A stretch of DNA of 64,000 nt from Geojedonia litorea (GCF_042654525.1 NZ_JBHSGP010000014.1:124001-188000); one strand, 5' to 3'. Counted from the first letter of the stretch, positions 26,316-35,619 are shown. Numbers and translations are program-made. The notes: a model not told the origin generated them from the sequence alone.

Positions 26316-27782
26316 TTAAATTCTTGGCAAATCATTACTATCCTTTAAAGGCAAGTTTGAGCTTCCCATTAAAAAGGCGTCAACATGATGAGCTGCCTGA
26401 CGACCTTCGGAAATTGCCCAAACAATTAAAGATTGTCCACGTCGCATATCACCTGCTGCAAATATTCCTGGCACATTTGTTTTATAATTTTTTTCTGTGG
26501 CCTGTATGTTAGTTCTAAAATCCATTTCCAATCCCAATTGTTCTGCCAAGGTTTTTTCGGCTCCGATGAATCCTAATGCCAGCAAAGCTAAATCGCAATC
26601 CCAGTGTTTTTCAGTATTTGGTAATTCACGCAATTGTGGACGTTCACCTACCCTAAAAATCCATTCTACTTCAACAGTGGTTAAACCCACTAAATTTCCG
26701 TTTTTATCACCTTTGAATTCTTTGGTTGACACACTAAAAAACCGTTCAACTCCTTCTTTATGAGAGGAACTTGTACGTAAACGCATTGGCCAATATGGCC
26801 AGGGTTGATGTGCTGGTCGACCTTCAGTAGGTTTACTCAAAATTTCAAAATTTGTCACCGATTTGGCACCATGGCGGTTACTTGTACCAATACAATCAGA
26901 TCCGGTATCGCCACCACCTATCACAATGACATGTTTACCTTTCGCTGAAATTAGCTGATCAGCCTTAATCAGTCCATCAACATGCTGATTGTTTAGTTTA
27001 AGAAAATCCATGGCTTGATGTACACCATTTAAATCAGCACCAGGTATAGGTATAGAACGTCTTACCGTTGCACCTCCGCATAATACTATGGCATCAAATT
27101 CTTCCTTAAGCTTTAAAGCATCTACATTAACCCCTACATGGGCATTAGTTTTAAACGTAATACCCTCATCTTCCAATACTTTAAGACGTCTGTCGATAAT
27201 TTGTTTTTCCATTTTAAAGTCCGGAATACCGTAACGTAATAATCCGCCCACTTTAGCATCACGCTCAAAAACAGTAACCTCATGACCAGCATAATTTAAC
27301 TGTTGTGCGGCAGCTAAACCAGAAGGTCCAGAGCCAATGACTGCAACTTTTTTACCTGTTCTAAACTTGGGTGGTTTTGCGGTAATCCAACCCTCCTTAA
27401 AAGCGGTTTCAACAATATTTTTTTCAATATTTTCAATTGTTACTGGATCTTCATTAATACCCAAAACACATGCCTCTTCACATGGTGCTGGACATAAACG
27501 CCCAGTAAACTCTGGGAAATTATTAGTTTTATGTAAGATTTCTGCAGCTTCCTTCCATTTTCCGAGATAAACTTTATCATTAAAATCTGGTATCAAATTA
27601 CCTAATGGACACCCACTATGACAAAAAGGAATTCCGCAATCCATACATCGAGCACCTTGATTTTTCAGGTCCTGTTCAGGCAAAGGAATTGTAAATTCTT
27701 TATAATTTTTTAATCTGTTTTCAACCTTGTCATAAGCTTCAACAGCTCTTTCGTATTCTAAAAATCCTGTTATCTTTCCCAT
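26316..27782 (-). CDS. gltD: Glutamate synthase small subunit (NADPH)
   Basis: This 488-residue flavoprotein passes electrons from NADPH to the large subunit. N-terminal cysteines CMDCGIPFCHSGCPLGN and CPAPCEEAC bind two [4Fe-4S] clusters. The FAD motif GSGPSGLAAAQQL and the NADPH motif IGGGDTGSDCIG follow. The C-terminal GIFAAGDMRRGQSLIVWAISEGRQAA closes the FAD site. It lies four bases after gltB. Confidence 0.95.
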   Translation of the reverse strand: MGKITGFLEYERAVEAYDKVENRLKNYKEFTIPLPEQDLKNQGARCMDCGIPFCHSGCPLGNLIPDFNDKVYLGKWKEAAEILHKTNNFPEFTGRLCPAPCEEACVLGINEDPVTIENIEKNIVETAFKEGWITAKPPKFRTGKKVAVIGSGPSGLAAAQQLNYAGHEVTVFERDAKVGGLLRYGIPDFKMEKQIIDRRLKVLEDEGITFKTNAHVGVNVDALKLKEEFDAIVLCGGATVRRSIPIPGADLNGVHQAMDFLKLNNQHVDGLIKADQLISAKGKHVIVIGGGDTGSDCIGTSNRHGAKSVTNFEILSKPTEGRPAHQPWPYWPMRLRTSSSHKEGVERFFSVSTKEFKGDKNGNLVGLTTVEVEWIFRVGERPQLRELPNTEKHWDCDLALLALGFIGAEKTLAEQLGLEMDFRTNIQATEKNYKTNVPGIFAAGDMRRGQSLIVWAISEGRQAAHHVDAFLMGSSNLPLKDSNDLPRI

Positions 27783-27786
27783 GATC

Positions 27787-30700
27787 TTATGCTGTTTCTA
27801 ATTTTTCATTTTCCAATCTAATCAGTGCCTGTCTATATTCTTCAGGCAATATTTTCTTGAATTTTGGAAGATAATTATCCCAATCTTCCAAAATACGTTG
27901 TGCCAGTGGACTTTGAGTAGCGTTGTAATGATTCAAAATCAATGCTTTTAGCTGAATTTTATCCTCTTCCAATTCAATTGGATCGATGTTCAAATCTTCC
28001 CCATTACAATTTTGAGTAAAGGTATTTTTATCATCAAGCACATAAGCAATTCCACCGCTCATCCCTGCTCCAAAATTACGTCCTACTGGCCCTAAAATAA
28101 TGGCAACACCACCGGTCATGTACTCACATCCGTGATCTCCAATACCTTCAACTACAGCCTTTGCACCTGAATTTCTAACACAAAAACGTTCACCAGCTTT
28201 ACCATTAATATAGGCTTCACCAGATGTTGCTCCGTAAAGTGTCACGTTACCAGTTATGATATTATCTTCTGGAATAATGGTACATTCATCTGGCACTCTA
28301 ATGGCTAATTTACCACCAGACAAGCCTTTTCCAAGATAATCGTTAGTGTTACCATGCACTACCATATTTAACCCGCTCGTTGCAAAGGCGCCAAAACTTT
28401 GACCTGCTGAACCTGTGAAATTGATATTTATAGTATCCTCTGGAAGACCTTGTGCCCCATATATTTTAGAAATTTCGTTACTCACAATGGCCCCTACCGC
28501 ACGATCTATATTGGTGATTTTTAAATCTACATAGGTTTTTTGTCTTCGGAATAAGGCCTGATGCGCTTGTTTTATAATTTGAAAATCCAAATGTGACTCA
28601 ATATGGTGTTCTTGGGATGTTGTATTATATAACTTTACATCAGCTGACACATCAATCTTATGAAGAATTGGTGTTAAGTCGATTCCCGAAGCCTTGTAAT
28701 GCTCTATAGCTTTATTGCGGTTTAATTTTTGAACCTGTCCAACCATTTCGTTGATTGTTCTAAATCCTAATTTGGCCATAATCTCACGAAGTTCCTGTGC
28801 TACGAAATACATATAATTTACAACGTGTTCTGGTTTGCCTTTAAACTTTTTACGCAATTCAGGATTTTGAGTAGCAATGCCTACCGGACATGTATTTAAA
28901 TGACAAACGCGCATCATAATACAGCCTGAAGCCACTAAAGGTGCGGTTGCGAAACCAAATTCTTCGGCTCCTAATAGGCAAGCGATTGCAACATCGCGCC
29001 CTGTTTTTAATTGTCCGTCACACTCTAATACAATACGATTTCGTAAATCATTCATGACTAAAGTTTGCTGGGCTTCGGCGATACCTAATTCCCATGGCAA
29101 ACCGGCATGTTTTAATGAGGTTAAAGGTGAAGCACCTGTACCACCATCAAATCCTGAAATAAGCACAACATCTGCCTTTGCTTTGGCTACTCCCGCAGCT
29201 ACGGTTCCAACTCCAACTTCTGAAACCAATTTCACATTGATTCTGGCTTCTCTGTTTGCTGATTTTAGATCATAAATTAACTGTGATAAATCTTCAATTG
29301 AATAAATATCATGATGTGGTGGTGGAGAAATAAGCCCAACATATGGCGTAGAATTTCTTGTTTTGGCAATGGCTGGATTTACTTTTGGTCCTGGCAATTG
29401 TCCTCCTTCACCTGGTTTTGCTCCTTGTGCAATTTTAATTTGAATTTCTTCAGCATTCGTCAAATAATTTGAAGTCACTCCAAATCGACCTGAAGCCACT
29501 TGTTTTATAGCACTATTACGCCAATCGCCTTCAACGCTTTTATAAAATCGTTCTTGATCTTCACCACCTTCACCGGAGTTACTTTTTCCTCCAATTCGAT
29601 TCATGGCTACCGCTAAATTTTCATGGGCCTCCTTACTAATAGAACCATAGGACATGGCTCCAGTTTTAAAGCGTTTCACAATTTCGGTCCATGGCTCAAC
29701 TTCTTCAATAGGAATAGGATCAAACTGATCAAACTCAAACAAGCCTCTTATGGTCATTAAATTTTTGGATTGATCGTTAACTAAATCTGAATATTCCTTG
29801 AACGTGGAAGCTTTATTTGTTCGCACAGATTCCTGAAGCTTAGCAACTGTTAAAGGGTTGAACATATGTTGTTCTTGACCTCTTCTCCAACGGTAATCTC
29901 CACCAATTTCTATTTCTGGTTCTTCATTTACAGAATTAAATGCTTTTTGATGTCGCTTAACAATTTCCTTTTCTATTTCTAATAATCCAATCCCTTGAAT
30001 TCGTGTAGGCGTGTTTGGAAAATATTTTTCGACGGTTTTGGTATTAATCCCAATACATTCAAACAATTGTGATCCTCGATAGGAATTCAATGTTGAAATT
30101 CCAATTTTATTCATCACTTTTAAAATTCCTTTACCAACGGCTTTGTTGTAATTTTTTATAGCCGTTAAATAATCCAAATCAGTAATGTCGCTGTTTTCAA
30201 CTTGCTTTTGAACAATTTCATTAACTATATATGGATTCACCGCACTAGCACCATAACCAAAAAGTAAGGCAAAGTGGTGCACTTCACGTGGTTCGGCTGA
30301 TTCTATAATTAAGCTAATTCTGGAACGTTTATTTAACTTATGTAAGGCATGATTCACATACGAACAGGCCAATAATGCTGGAATTGGGGCATGATTTTCA
30401 TCTACATAACGATCAGACAGAATAATAATATTTGCTCCCTCATCTATGGCTTTTGAAGCTTGAGTCACTAAATTTTCTAGTGCGATTTCAAGTTCGTTTA
30501 AGCCACGCTTAACTTCGTATAACATTGAAATCGACTCGACCTTAAAATTAGGATTGGAATCATAATTTCTAATCTTGTCTAAATCGTGTTTAGAAATTAC
30601 AGGGTTTTGGATTTTAAGCTTCTTACAGTGTTCGGCATTGATATCAAAAATATTGACGTCACAACCAAGCGTTAAACTAATATCAGTTATTAACTCTTCA

Positions 30701-32286
30701 CGAATTCCATCCAAGGGTGGATTGGTGACTTGCGCAAATAGCTGTTTAAAATAATTATAGATTAATTGTGGTCGTTCAGACAACACTGCAATTGGCGTAT
30801 CACTTCCCATTGACCCGATTGGTTCTTTACCTCCTTGGGCCATAGGTTTTATAATAGTATTAAGATCTTCTTGTGTATATCCAAAAACAACTTCTCTTTT
30901 ATTTAGTTCGACCTCTTTATAATTAATAGGTCCTTTTTTTGCTGAAATGTCTTTTAAGTGAACCAAATTTTCATTTAGCCATTGTCGATATGGATGTTTA
31001 GCGGCAATTTTTTCTTTTATTTCTTCGTCATTTACAATACGCCCTTCATTCATATCTACCAAGAACATTTTGCCAGGTTCTAATCGACCATGAAACTCAA
31101 CATTTTCTGGTGCAATATCAACGACACCTGTTTCAGAAGACATCACAACATATCCTTTTTTGGTTACTGTATATCTCGACGGACGTAAACCATTTCGATC
31201 TAATACTGCACCAATGTAATTACCATCAGTAAATGGAATAGAAGCTGGACCATCCCAAGGCTCCATAAGACACGAATTATACTCATAGAATGCCTTTTTA
31301 GCATCAGACATATTATCATTCTTTTCCCAAGCTTCTGGCACCAACATCATCATGACTTCCGGCAGTGATCGTCCTGTCATTAATAAAAGCTCCACAACCA
31401 TATCTAAAGTGGCTGAATCTGATTTCCCTTTTAAAACGGTTGGAATAATTCGTTTAATATCGTCACCAAACCATTCACTCTTCATAATCTCTTCACGAGA
31501 GAACATTCTAGACACATTACCTCGTAAGGTGTTGATTTCACCATTATGGCATATATATCTGAACGGTTGTGCCAAATCCCAAGTTGGGAATGTATTGGTC
31601 GAGAAACGCTGATGTACCAAGGCCAATCGAGTAATTAAGGCCGAGTTGAATAAATCGAGATAATAGCCATTGATATCCTCTGGCATTAAAAGGCCTTTAT
31701 AAATAATAATTTTAGTAGATAAACTTGGAATGTAAAAGAATTTAGACTCTGATAATTTTGAATTATAAATAGTATGCTCTGCAATTTTTCGCGCTGCAAA
31801 CAATTTAAGATTAAAGTCAAAATCGGATTGATTTTTATCAGACTTACCAATAAATAATTGCTTTATAAATGGCTCTGTGCTTTTAGCTATTTCTCCTAAA
31901 ACATCACTATTGACTGGAACATCTCTCCAGCCTAATAATTTAAGACCCTGTTCTTTTATAGCCTCCTCTAAAATTGTAATACAATAATCGCGTTGATTAA
32001 TTTTTTTAGGCAAAAAGACATTACTTACCGCATACTCACCAGCTTCGGGTAAATTAAATTCACAAAATATTTTAAAAAACTTATGCGGAATATCAATTAA
32101 TATCCCTGCTCCATCACCGGTTTTACCGTCAGAACTAACTGCTCCTCTATGCTCTAGTTTAACTAAAATTTCTAATGCTTTATGAATAATATCATTAGAA
32201 CGTTTACCTGTTAAACTACATATAAATCCAGCACCACAATTATCGTGTTCAAATTCTGGTAAATACAATCCTTGTTTTGTTAACAT
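27787..32286 (-). CDS. gltB: Glutamate synthase large subunit
   Basis: This 1499-residue enzyme transfers the glutamine amide to 2-oxoglutarate. A 16-residue propeptide precedes the catalytic Cys17 (EHDNCGAGF), which becomes the N-terminal nucleophile of the class II amidotransferase domain (to about 430). A central domain and the FMN-binding synthase domain (about 800-1200) follow, with GDGGTGASP-type loops and the 3Fe-4S cysteines C-x5-C-x4-C in CIMMRVCHLNTCPVG. A C-terminal glycine-rich beta-helix (GKGLSGGKLAIR, GERFCVRNSGAKAVVEG) ends the protein. It is transcribed divergently from the porin-PII-amt operon. Confidence 0.96.
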   Translation of the reverse strand: MLTKQGLYLPEFEHDNCGAGFICSLTGKRSNDIIHKALEILVKLEHRGAVSSDGKTGDGAGILIDIPHKFFKIFCEFNLPEAGEYAVSNVFLPKKINQRDYCITILEEAIKEQGLKLLGWRDVPVNSDVLGEIAKSTEPFIKQLFIGKSDKNQSDFDFNLKLFAARKIAEHTIYNSKLSESKFFYIPSLSTKIIIYKGLLMPEDINGYYLDLFNSALITRLALVHQRFSTNTFPTWDLAQPFRYICHNGEINTLRGNVSRMFSREEIMKSEWFGDDIKRIIPTVLKGKSDSATLDMVVELLLMTGRSLPEVMMMLVPEAWEKNDNMSDAKKAFYEYNSCLMEPWDGPASIPFTDGNYIGAVLDRNGLRPSRYTVTKKGYVVMSSETGVVDIAPENVEFHGRLEPGKMFLVDMNEGRIVNDEEIKEKIAAKHPYRQWLNENLVHLKDISAKKGPINYKEVELNKREVVFGYTQEDLNTIIKPMAQGGKEPIGSMGSDTPIAVLSERPQLIYNYFKQLFAQVTNPPLDGIREELITDISLTLGCDVNIFDINAEHCKKLKIQNPVISKHDLDKIRNYDSNPNFKVESISMLYEVKRGLNELEIALENLVTQASKAIDEGANIIILSDRYVDENHAPIPALLACSYVNHALHKLNKRSRISLIIESAEPREVHHFALLFGYGASAVNPYIVNEIVQKQVENSDITDLDYLTAIKNYNKAVGKGILKVMNKIGISTLNSYRGSQLFECIGINTKTVEKYFPNTPTRIQGIGLLEIEKEIVKRHQKAFNSVNEEPEIEIGGDYRWRRGQEQHMFNPLTVAKLQESVRTNKASTFKEYSDLVNDQSKNLMTIRGLFEFDQFDPIPIEEVEPWTEIVKRFKTGAMSYGSISKEAHENLAVAMNRIGGKSNSGEGGEDQERFYKSVEGDWRNSAIKQVASGRFGVTSNYLTNAEEIQIKIAQGAKPGEGGQLPGPKVNPAIAKTRNSTPYVGLISPPPHHDIYSIEDLSQLIYDLKSANREARINVKLVSEVGVGTVAAGVAKAKADVVLISGFDGGTGASPLTSLKHAGLPWELGIAEAQQTLVMNDLRNRIVLECDGQLKTGRDVAIACLLGAEEFGFATAPLVASGCIMMRVCHLNTCPVGIATQNPELRKKFKGKPEHVVNYMYFVAQELREIMAKLGFRTINEMVGQVQKLNRNKAIEHYKASGIDLTPILHKIDVSADVKLYNTTSQEHHIESHLDFQIIKQAHQALFRRQKTYVDLKITNIDRAVGAIVSNEISKIYGAQGLPEDTININFTGSAGQSFGAFATSGLNMVVHGNTNDYLGKGLSGGKLAIRVPDECTIIPEDNIITGNVTLYGATSGEAYINGKAGERFCVRNSGAKAVVEGIGDHGCEYMTGGVAIILGPVGRNFGAGMSGGIAYVLDDKNTFTQNCNGEDLNIDPIELEEDKIQLKALILNHYNATQSPLAQRILEDWDNYLPKFKKILPEEYRQALIRLENEKLETA

Positions 32287-32608
32287 AATCTATAAAATTA
32301 ACCTTAAAAAAAATTCATTCAATTAGCTAATATATAGGGTAAACCTCTATTATAATAATGTACCATGCATTATTACGACTTCAATAATTTTAGGCAAGTA
32401 TAATTTGTTTTTTAAGCTAAAACCCCTATTAAATTACGAAATTAATAACAGTTTTTAATTGAATTAAATTCATGAAATTCAATTATTCATTAATTAAATT
32501 TTACGCGAACTCATTTTTCGATGAATAAAATGCAGTGAAATCGCACAAATGCATATTTTCTGTAATTTTTCTATTCACAGATTCACATTTTTTTCTTCTT
32601 TTTTTATA

Positions 32609-32631
32609 TACCCCTAATTTTTGAAGGGGTA
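32609..32631. promoter_or_regulatory. Palindromic operator candidate, site 1 (TACCCC-N11-GGGGTA)
   Basis: TACCCCT (32609-32615) and AGGGGTA (32625-32631) form seven-base perfect arms around a nine-base AT spacer. The site is 53 bases upstream of the near-identical site 2, so both face the same side of the helix. Confidence 0.6.
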
Positions 32632-32660
32632 AAAATGTTTTAATCATAAAAATTTAATCA

Positions 32661-32685
32661 ATACCCCTATTTTTTGATGGGGTAT
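32661..32685. promoter_or_regulatory. Palindromic operator candidate, site 2, over the -33 region
   Basis: ATACCCC (32661-32667) and GGGGTAT (32679-32685) flank the spacer TATTTTTTGAT, which itself contains the TTTG that would be the -33 box of the porin promoter (22 bases before TAGTTTTG). A protein bound here would touch or block the -33 element. Confidence 0.6.
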
Positions 32686-32706
32686 TTATTTTTTTACATA
32701 GTTTTG
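32673..32706 (+). promoter_or_regulatory. Promoter of the porin-PII-amt operon
   Basis: TTTG (32673-32676), 22 bases, then TAGTTTTG (32699-32706) fit the Bacteroidota -33/-7 pattern TTTG/TAnnTTTG. The predicted start lies near 32711, about 20 bases before the ATG. Confidence 0.6.
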
Positions 32707-32732
32707 ACCCATTAATAATTAAATTAAACTTT

Positions 32733-33752
32733 ATGAAAAATGTATTGACTTTCGCGTTCTTATTTTTAACTGTTGTAGCCTTTGCTCAAGAAGAAACCGA
32801 AGAACAAACAAAGAAATTTACTTTAAACGGTAGTATTGATGCGTATTATCGTGTGAATTTTAGTGCCCCTAATGATGAAAATGCTATTGCACCAGGCTCT
32901 TCATTTGCTAATTTACCGGGATTTGCTTTAGGTATGGCAAATGTAATTGCATCCTATGAAGGCAAAAAAGTTGGATTTGTTGCCGATTTGGTTTTTGGAC
33001 CTAGAGGAACAGATGCCATTTTCGCTTCCCCAATGTATTCAGCCACTGGAAATATTATTAATCAACTATATGCCTACTGGAATGTGAGCGAATCTGTAAA
33101 ACTAACCTTTGGTAACTTTAATACATTTCTTGGTTATGAGGTCATTTCTCCTACTGCTAACTTTAACTATAGTACATCTTACTTATTCTCTTATGGCCCA
33201 TTTAGCCATACAGGTTTAAAAGCAGATTTTGCATTATCAGATGATTTTAGCTTAATGCTAGGGGTGATGAATCCAACCGATGCTACCGAATTTAATCCAA
33301 CAGGCAAATACGCTTTTGGCGCACAACTAGGCTATAAAGGTCAATACTTAAACTTTTTAACCGATGACGGTGCTTATGAAATAGATTTCACTGGTGGTTT
33401 TGATATCTCCGATAGCTTCTATTTAGGTATTAACGCGGCGTATTTCGATAATGATGGTGTTGGTTTTGCTGGAGTTGCCCTGTATCCACAATATGCGACT
33501 TCAGAGAGTTTCACAATTGGGTTAAGAGGAGAATACTTTAAAGAAGACAGCGATTTTGGCGCTATAGGTACAGGTGTTGAAGATTCTAGTGTTTTTGCAA
33601 CAACAATAACAGGGAGCTACTCTATTGAAAACTTTACAATAAAACCAGAAATTAGATTAGATAGCGCTTCTGATGACGCTTTTATAGATAGCGACCTCAT
33701 GCCAAAGAAGAGTTTGAGCTCATTTGTGCTAGCCGCCATCTACGCATTTTAA
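32733..33752 (+). CDS. Outer-membrane beta-barrel porin linked to ammonium uptake
   Basis: This 339-residue protein has a signal peptide cleaved after AFAQ (near residue 19), a Glu/Gln-rich linker, then alternating hydrophobic/polar strands with many Tyr, Phe and Gly (LNGSIDAYYRV ... SFVLAAIYAF), typical of an OmpL-like 'beta-barrel porin 2'. It ends in Phe, as outer-membrane barrels do. It leads an operon with a PII protein and an ammonium transporter (gaps 36 and 10 bases), so it probably lets ammonium or small nitrogen compounds through the outer membrane (inferred from context). Confidence 0.8.
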   Translation: MKNVLTFAFLFLTVVAFAQEETEEQTKKFTLNGSIDAYYRVNFSAPNDENAIAPGSSFANLPGFALGMANVIASYEGKKVGFVADLVFGPRGTDAIFASPMYSATGNIINQLYAYWNVSESVKLTFGNFNTFLGYEVISPTANFNYSTSYLFSYGPFSHTGLKADFALSDDFSLMLGVMNPTDATEFNPTGKYAFGAQLGYKGQYLNFLTDDGAYEIDFTGGFDISDSFYLGINAAYFDNDGVGFAGVALYPQYATSESFTIGLRGEYFKEDSDFGAIGTGVEDSSVFATTITGSYSIENFTIKPEIRLDSASDDAFIDSDLMPKKSLSSFVLAAIYAF

Positions 33753-33788
33753 GAATACACTAATTAATAAATCAATAATACTAATAAC

Positions 33789-34127
33789 ATGAAAAAAATT
33801 GAAGCGATCATTAGAAAATCAAAATTTTCTACCGTGAAAAGCGCCTTGCATGAAGTTGGCGTAAACTTTTTCTCCTACTGGGATGTAACCGGATTAGGAA
33901 ACGAACAAGAGGGACACGTTTACAGAGGTGTTTCATATAGTACAAGCGATATACAACGTAGGTTTTTATCTATAGTTGTTAATGACAGCTTTGAAGAAAT
34001 AACCGTAAAAACCATTATTGAATCTGCTGGAACAGGTGAAGTTGGTGACGGAAAAATCTTCGTAAGTGACATTAAAGAAGCTTACAGAATACGAACAGGA
34101 GAAAAAGGAGGAGAAACTTTAAACTAA
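33789..34127 (+). CDS. PII nitrogen regulatory protein with divergent T-loop
   Basis: This 112-residue GlnB/GlnK-family signal protein would gate the adjacent ammonium channel. The B-loop GTGEVGDGKIFV and the C-terminal YRIRTGE are well kept. The T-loop reads GLGNEQEGHVYRGVSYSTSDIQ: Tyr50 lines up with the uridylylated Tyr51 of E. coli, but the GFGRQKG stretch is changed to GLGNEQEG and the 2-oxoglutarate-contacting Lys58 position is Arg. Effector response or modification may therefore differ. I give no symbol because glnB and glnK cannot be told apart from sequence, although the amt linkage favours glnK. Confidence 0.9.
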   Translation: MKKIEAIIRKSKFSTVKSALHEVGVNFFSYWDVTGLGNEQEGHVYRGVSYSTSDIQRRFLSIVVNDSFEEITVKTIIESAGTGEVGDGKIFVSDIKEAYRIRTGEKGGETLN

Positions 34128-34137
34128 AACTTAAAAC

Positions 34138-35379
34138 ATGGAATTACTTACAACAAACAACGTATGGATGATGGTCTGTACAGCACTCGTTTTCTTCATG
34201 CACCTAGGATTTGCATTTTTAGAAATTGGGTTAACTAGACAAAAAAACACCCTAAATATACTATTTAAAAACATCTTTATAATCACTGTTGGTTTACTAT
34301 TATATTGCCTAATAGGCTTTAACCTTATGTACCCAGGAACGTTTTCACTAGGAGGATTATTACCAGATTATTTTATTGACTTATTTGGACTTTCCCTGCC
34401 AGAAAATGGACTAACTCCTGAATATGCCGATGGAGGATACACCTACTGGACCGATTTCTTATTCCAAGGCATGTTTGCCGCAACCGCTGCTACTATTGTA
34501 TCTGGAGCGGTAGCAGAACGTATTAAAATTGGACCGTTCATGATTTTTACAATTCTTTATGTTGGGATTATTTATCCAATAGCTGGTTCATGGAAATGGG
34601 GTGGCGGATTTTTAGACCAATTAGAAACTCCTTTTTATGATTTTGCAGGTTCAACCCTAGTACACTCTGTGGGTGGATGGGCTGCCGTAGTAGCCGTTTG
34701 CTTATTAGGTGCACGTATTGGAAAGTTTAAAAATGGAAAAATTCAAGCGATCCCAGGACACAATATCCCTTTAGCAACAGCTGGAGTATTAATTCTCTGG
34801 TTAGGCTGGTTTGGATTTAATGGCGGATCGGTGTTATCAGCCGACCCAGGATTAACATCTTTAACTTTAGTAACGACCTGTTTAGCCGCTGCAGCTGGGG
34901 GCGTTGCTGCCGCAATGGTATCAGCCATTAAATTCAAAAATTTAGATTTAACCATGTTTTTAAATGGTATTCTTGGAGGATTAGTAGGTATTACAGCCGG
35001 TGCTGATCAAATGAGCCCTGGAGACGCTATTATTATTGGTTTGGTTGCAGGTGCTATCATCGTATTTGCAGTATCATTAATTGACAGATTAAAATTAGAC
35101 GATCCTGTAGGAGCCATTGCCGTTCATTTGGTATGTGGTATATGGGGGACTTTGGCAGTTGGAATGTTTGGCGCTTTAGCTGGTTTCGATCAGTTTATAA
35201 GTCAGCTTATAGGTGTTGCTTCTTATGCGGCTATATGTATTGTCTCTTCGTTTATAATCATTTATACACTCAAGAAAACCGTTGGAATACGCGTTTCTGA
35301 AAAAGAAGAATTAGAAGGTCTTGATGCTCATGAACACGGAATGGATGCCTATCCAGACTTTAGATTGAATGAGCATTAA
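34138..35379 (+). CDS. amt: Ammonium transporter
   Basis: This 413-residue inner-membrane channel of the Amt/Rh family has eleven predicted helices. The signature DFAGSTLVHSVGGW carries the first pore histidine and AVHLVCGIWGTLAVG the second. The start lies ten bases after the PII gene. The C-terminal cytoplasmic tail ends YPDFRLNEH, where PII usually docks. A terminator follows. Confidence 0.96.
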   Translation: MELLTTNNVWMMVCTALVFFMHLGFAFLEIGLTRQKNTLNILFKNIFIITVGLLLYCLIGFNLMYPGTFSLGGLLPDYFIDLFGLSLPENGLTPEYADGGYTYWTDFLFQGMFAATAATIVSGAVAERIKIGPFMIFTILYVGIIYPIAGSWKWGGGFLDQLETPFYDFAGSTLVHSVGGWAAVVAVCLLGARIGKFKNGKIQAIPGHNIPLATAGVLILWLGWFGFNGGSVLSADPGLTSLTLVTTCLAAAAGGVAAAMVSAIKFKNLDLTMFLNGILGGLVGITAGADQMSPGDAIIIGLVAGAIIVFAVSLIDRLKLDDPVGAIAVHLVCGIWGTLAVGMFGALAGFDQFISQLIGVASYAAICIVSSFIIIYTLKKTVGIRVSEKEELEGLDAHEHGMDAYPDFRLNEH

Positions 35380-35404
35380 TATTAGTTGGTTTATTAAATT
35401 TGTT

Positions 35405-35436
35405 AAAGCCTTTGAAATTCATTTTTCAAAGGCTTT
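35405..35436 (+). terminator. Terminator of the porin-PII-amt operon
   Basis: Thirteen-base arms AAAGCCTTTGAAA (35405-35417) and TTTCAAAGGCTTT (35424-35436) flank a short loop, with TTATTATTT after them. Confidence 0.85.
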
Positions 35437-35478
35437 ATTATTTCCTAATTAGTTCTTTTCTATCTTTAATTTAATATG

Positions 35479-35486
35479 TATTTTTG
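35479..35486 (+). promoter_or_regulatory. metK promoter -7 box
   Basis: TATTTTTG matches the Bacteroidota TAnnTTTG box and would start transcription near 35492, immediately before the SAM-II-like leader. No clear -33 TTG is present. Confidence 0.5.
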
Positions 35487-35498
35487 CGCCTGAAAATA

Positions 35499-35565
35499 GA
35501 GGAAAAATTTGTCTGATTGCGACCTCATTAAAAAATGCTAAAGCAGTTTCACATCACTACTTTAG
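35499..35565 (+). ncRNA. Probable SAM-II riboswitch in the metK leader
   Basis: The aptamer-like segment 35499-35546 aligns with the SAM-II (SAM_alpha) pattern. GAGG (35499-35502) pairs with CCTC (35523-35526) as P1. The loop ends in ATTGCGA, then ATTAAAAAAT and the conserved GCTAAA (35537-35542). CTG in the loop (35513-35515) can pair with CAG (35544-35546) as the pseudoknot. Downstream, CTTTAG (35560-35565) is complementary to CTAAAG (35538-35543), offering an exclusive alternative hairpin as expression platform. Its position before SAM synthetase fits feedback by the enzyme's product. Homology is from recalled consensus, not a covariance search. Confidence 0.6.
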
Positions 35566-35619
35566 TATTAGGTTCCGTATCAGTTATTTTCCGTAATTTA
35601 ACCAAAAATATAGACCTAT

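Larger units (their letters stand above)
32287..32732. other. Divergent nitrogen-control region between gltB and the porin-PII-amt operon
   Basis: This is 446 bases of AT-rich non-coding DNA. The right part carries two TACCCC-N11-GGGGTA palindromes and the porin promoter, listed separately. Nearer gltB are possible half-sites: ACCCCTATT at 32422-32430 and AGGGTA followed by ACCTCTAT at 32336-32350. No good TAnnTTTG box was found for gltB. No gene is visible. Confidence 0.55.

Noticed and set aside
27787..32286. Several open frames antisense to gltB and other long genes
   Set aside because: They lack signal, domain or codon-use support and lie wholly inside strongly supported genes. They are shadows.
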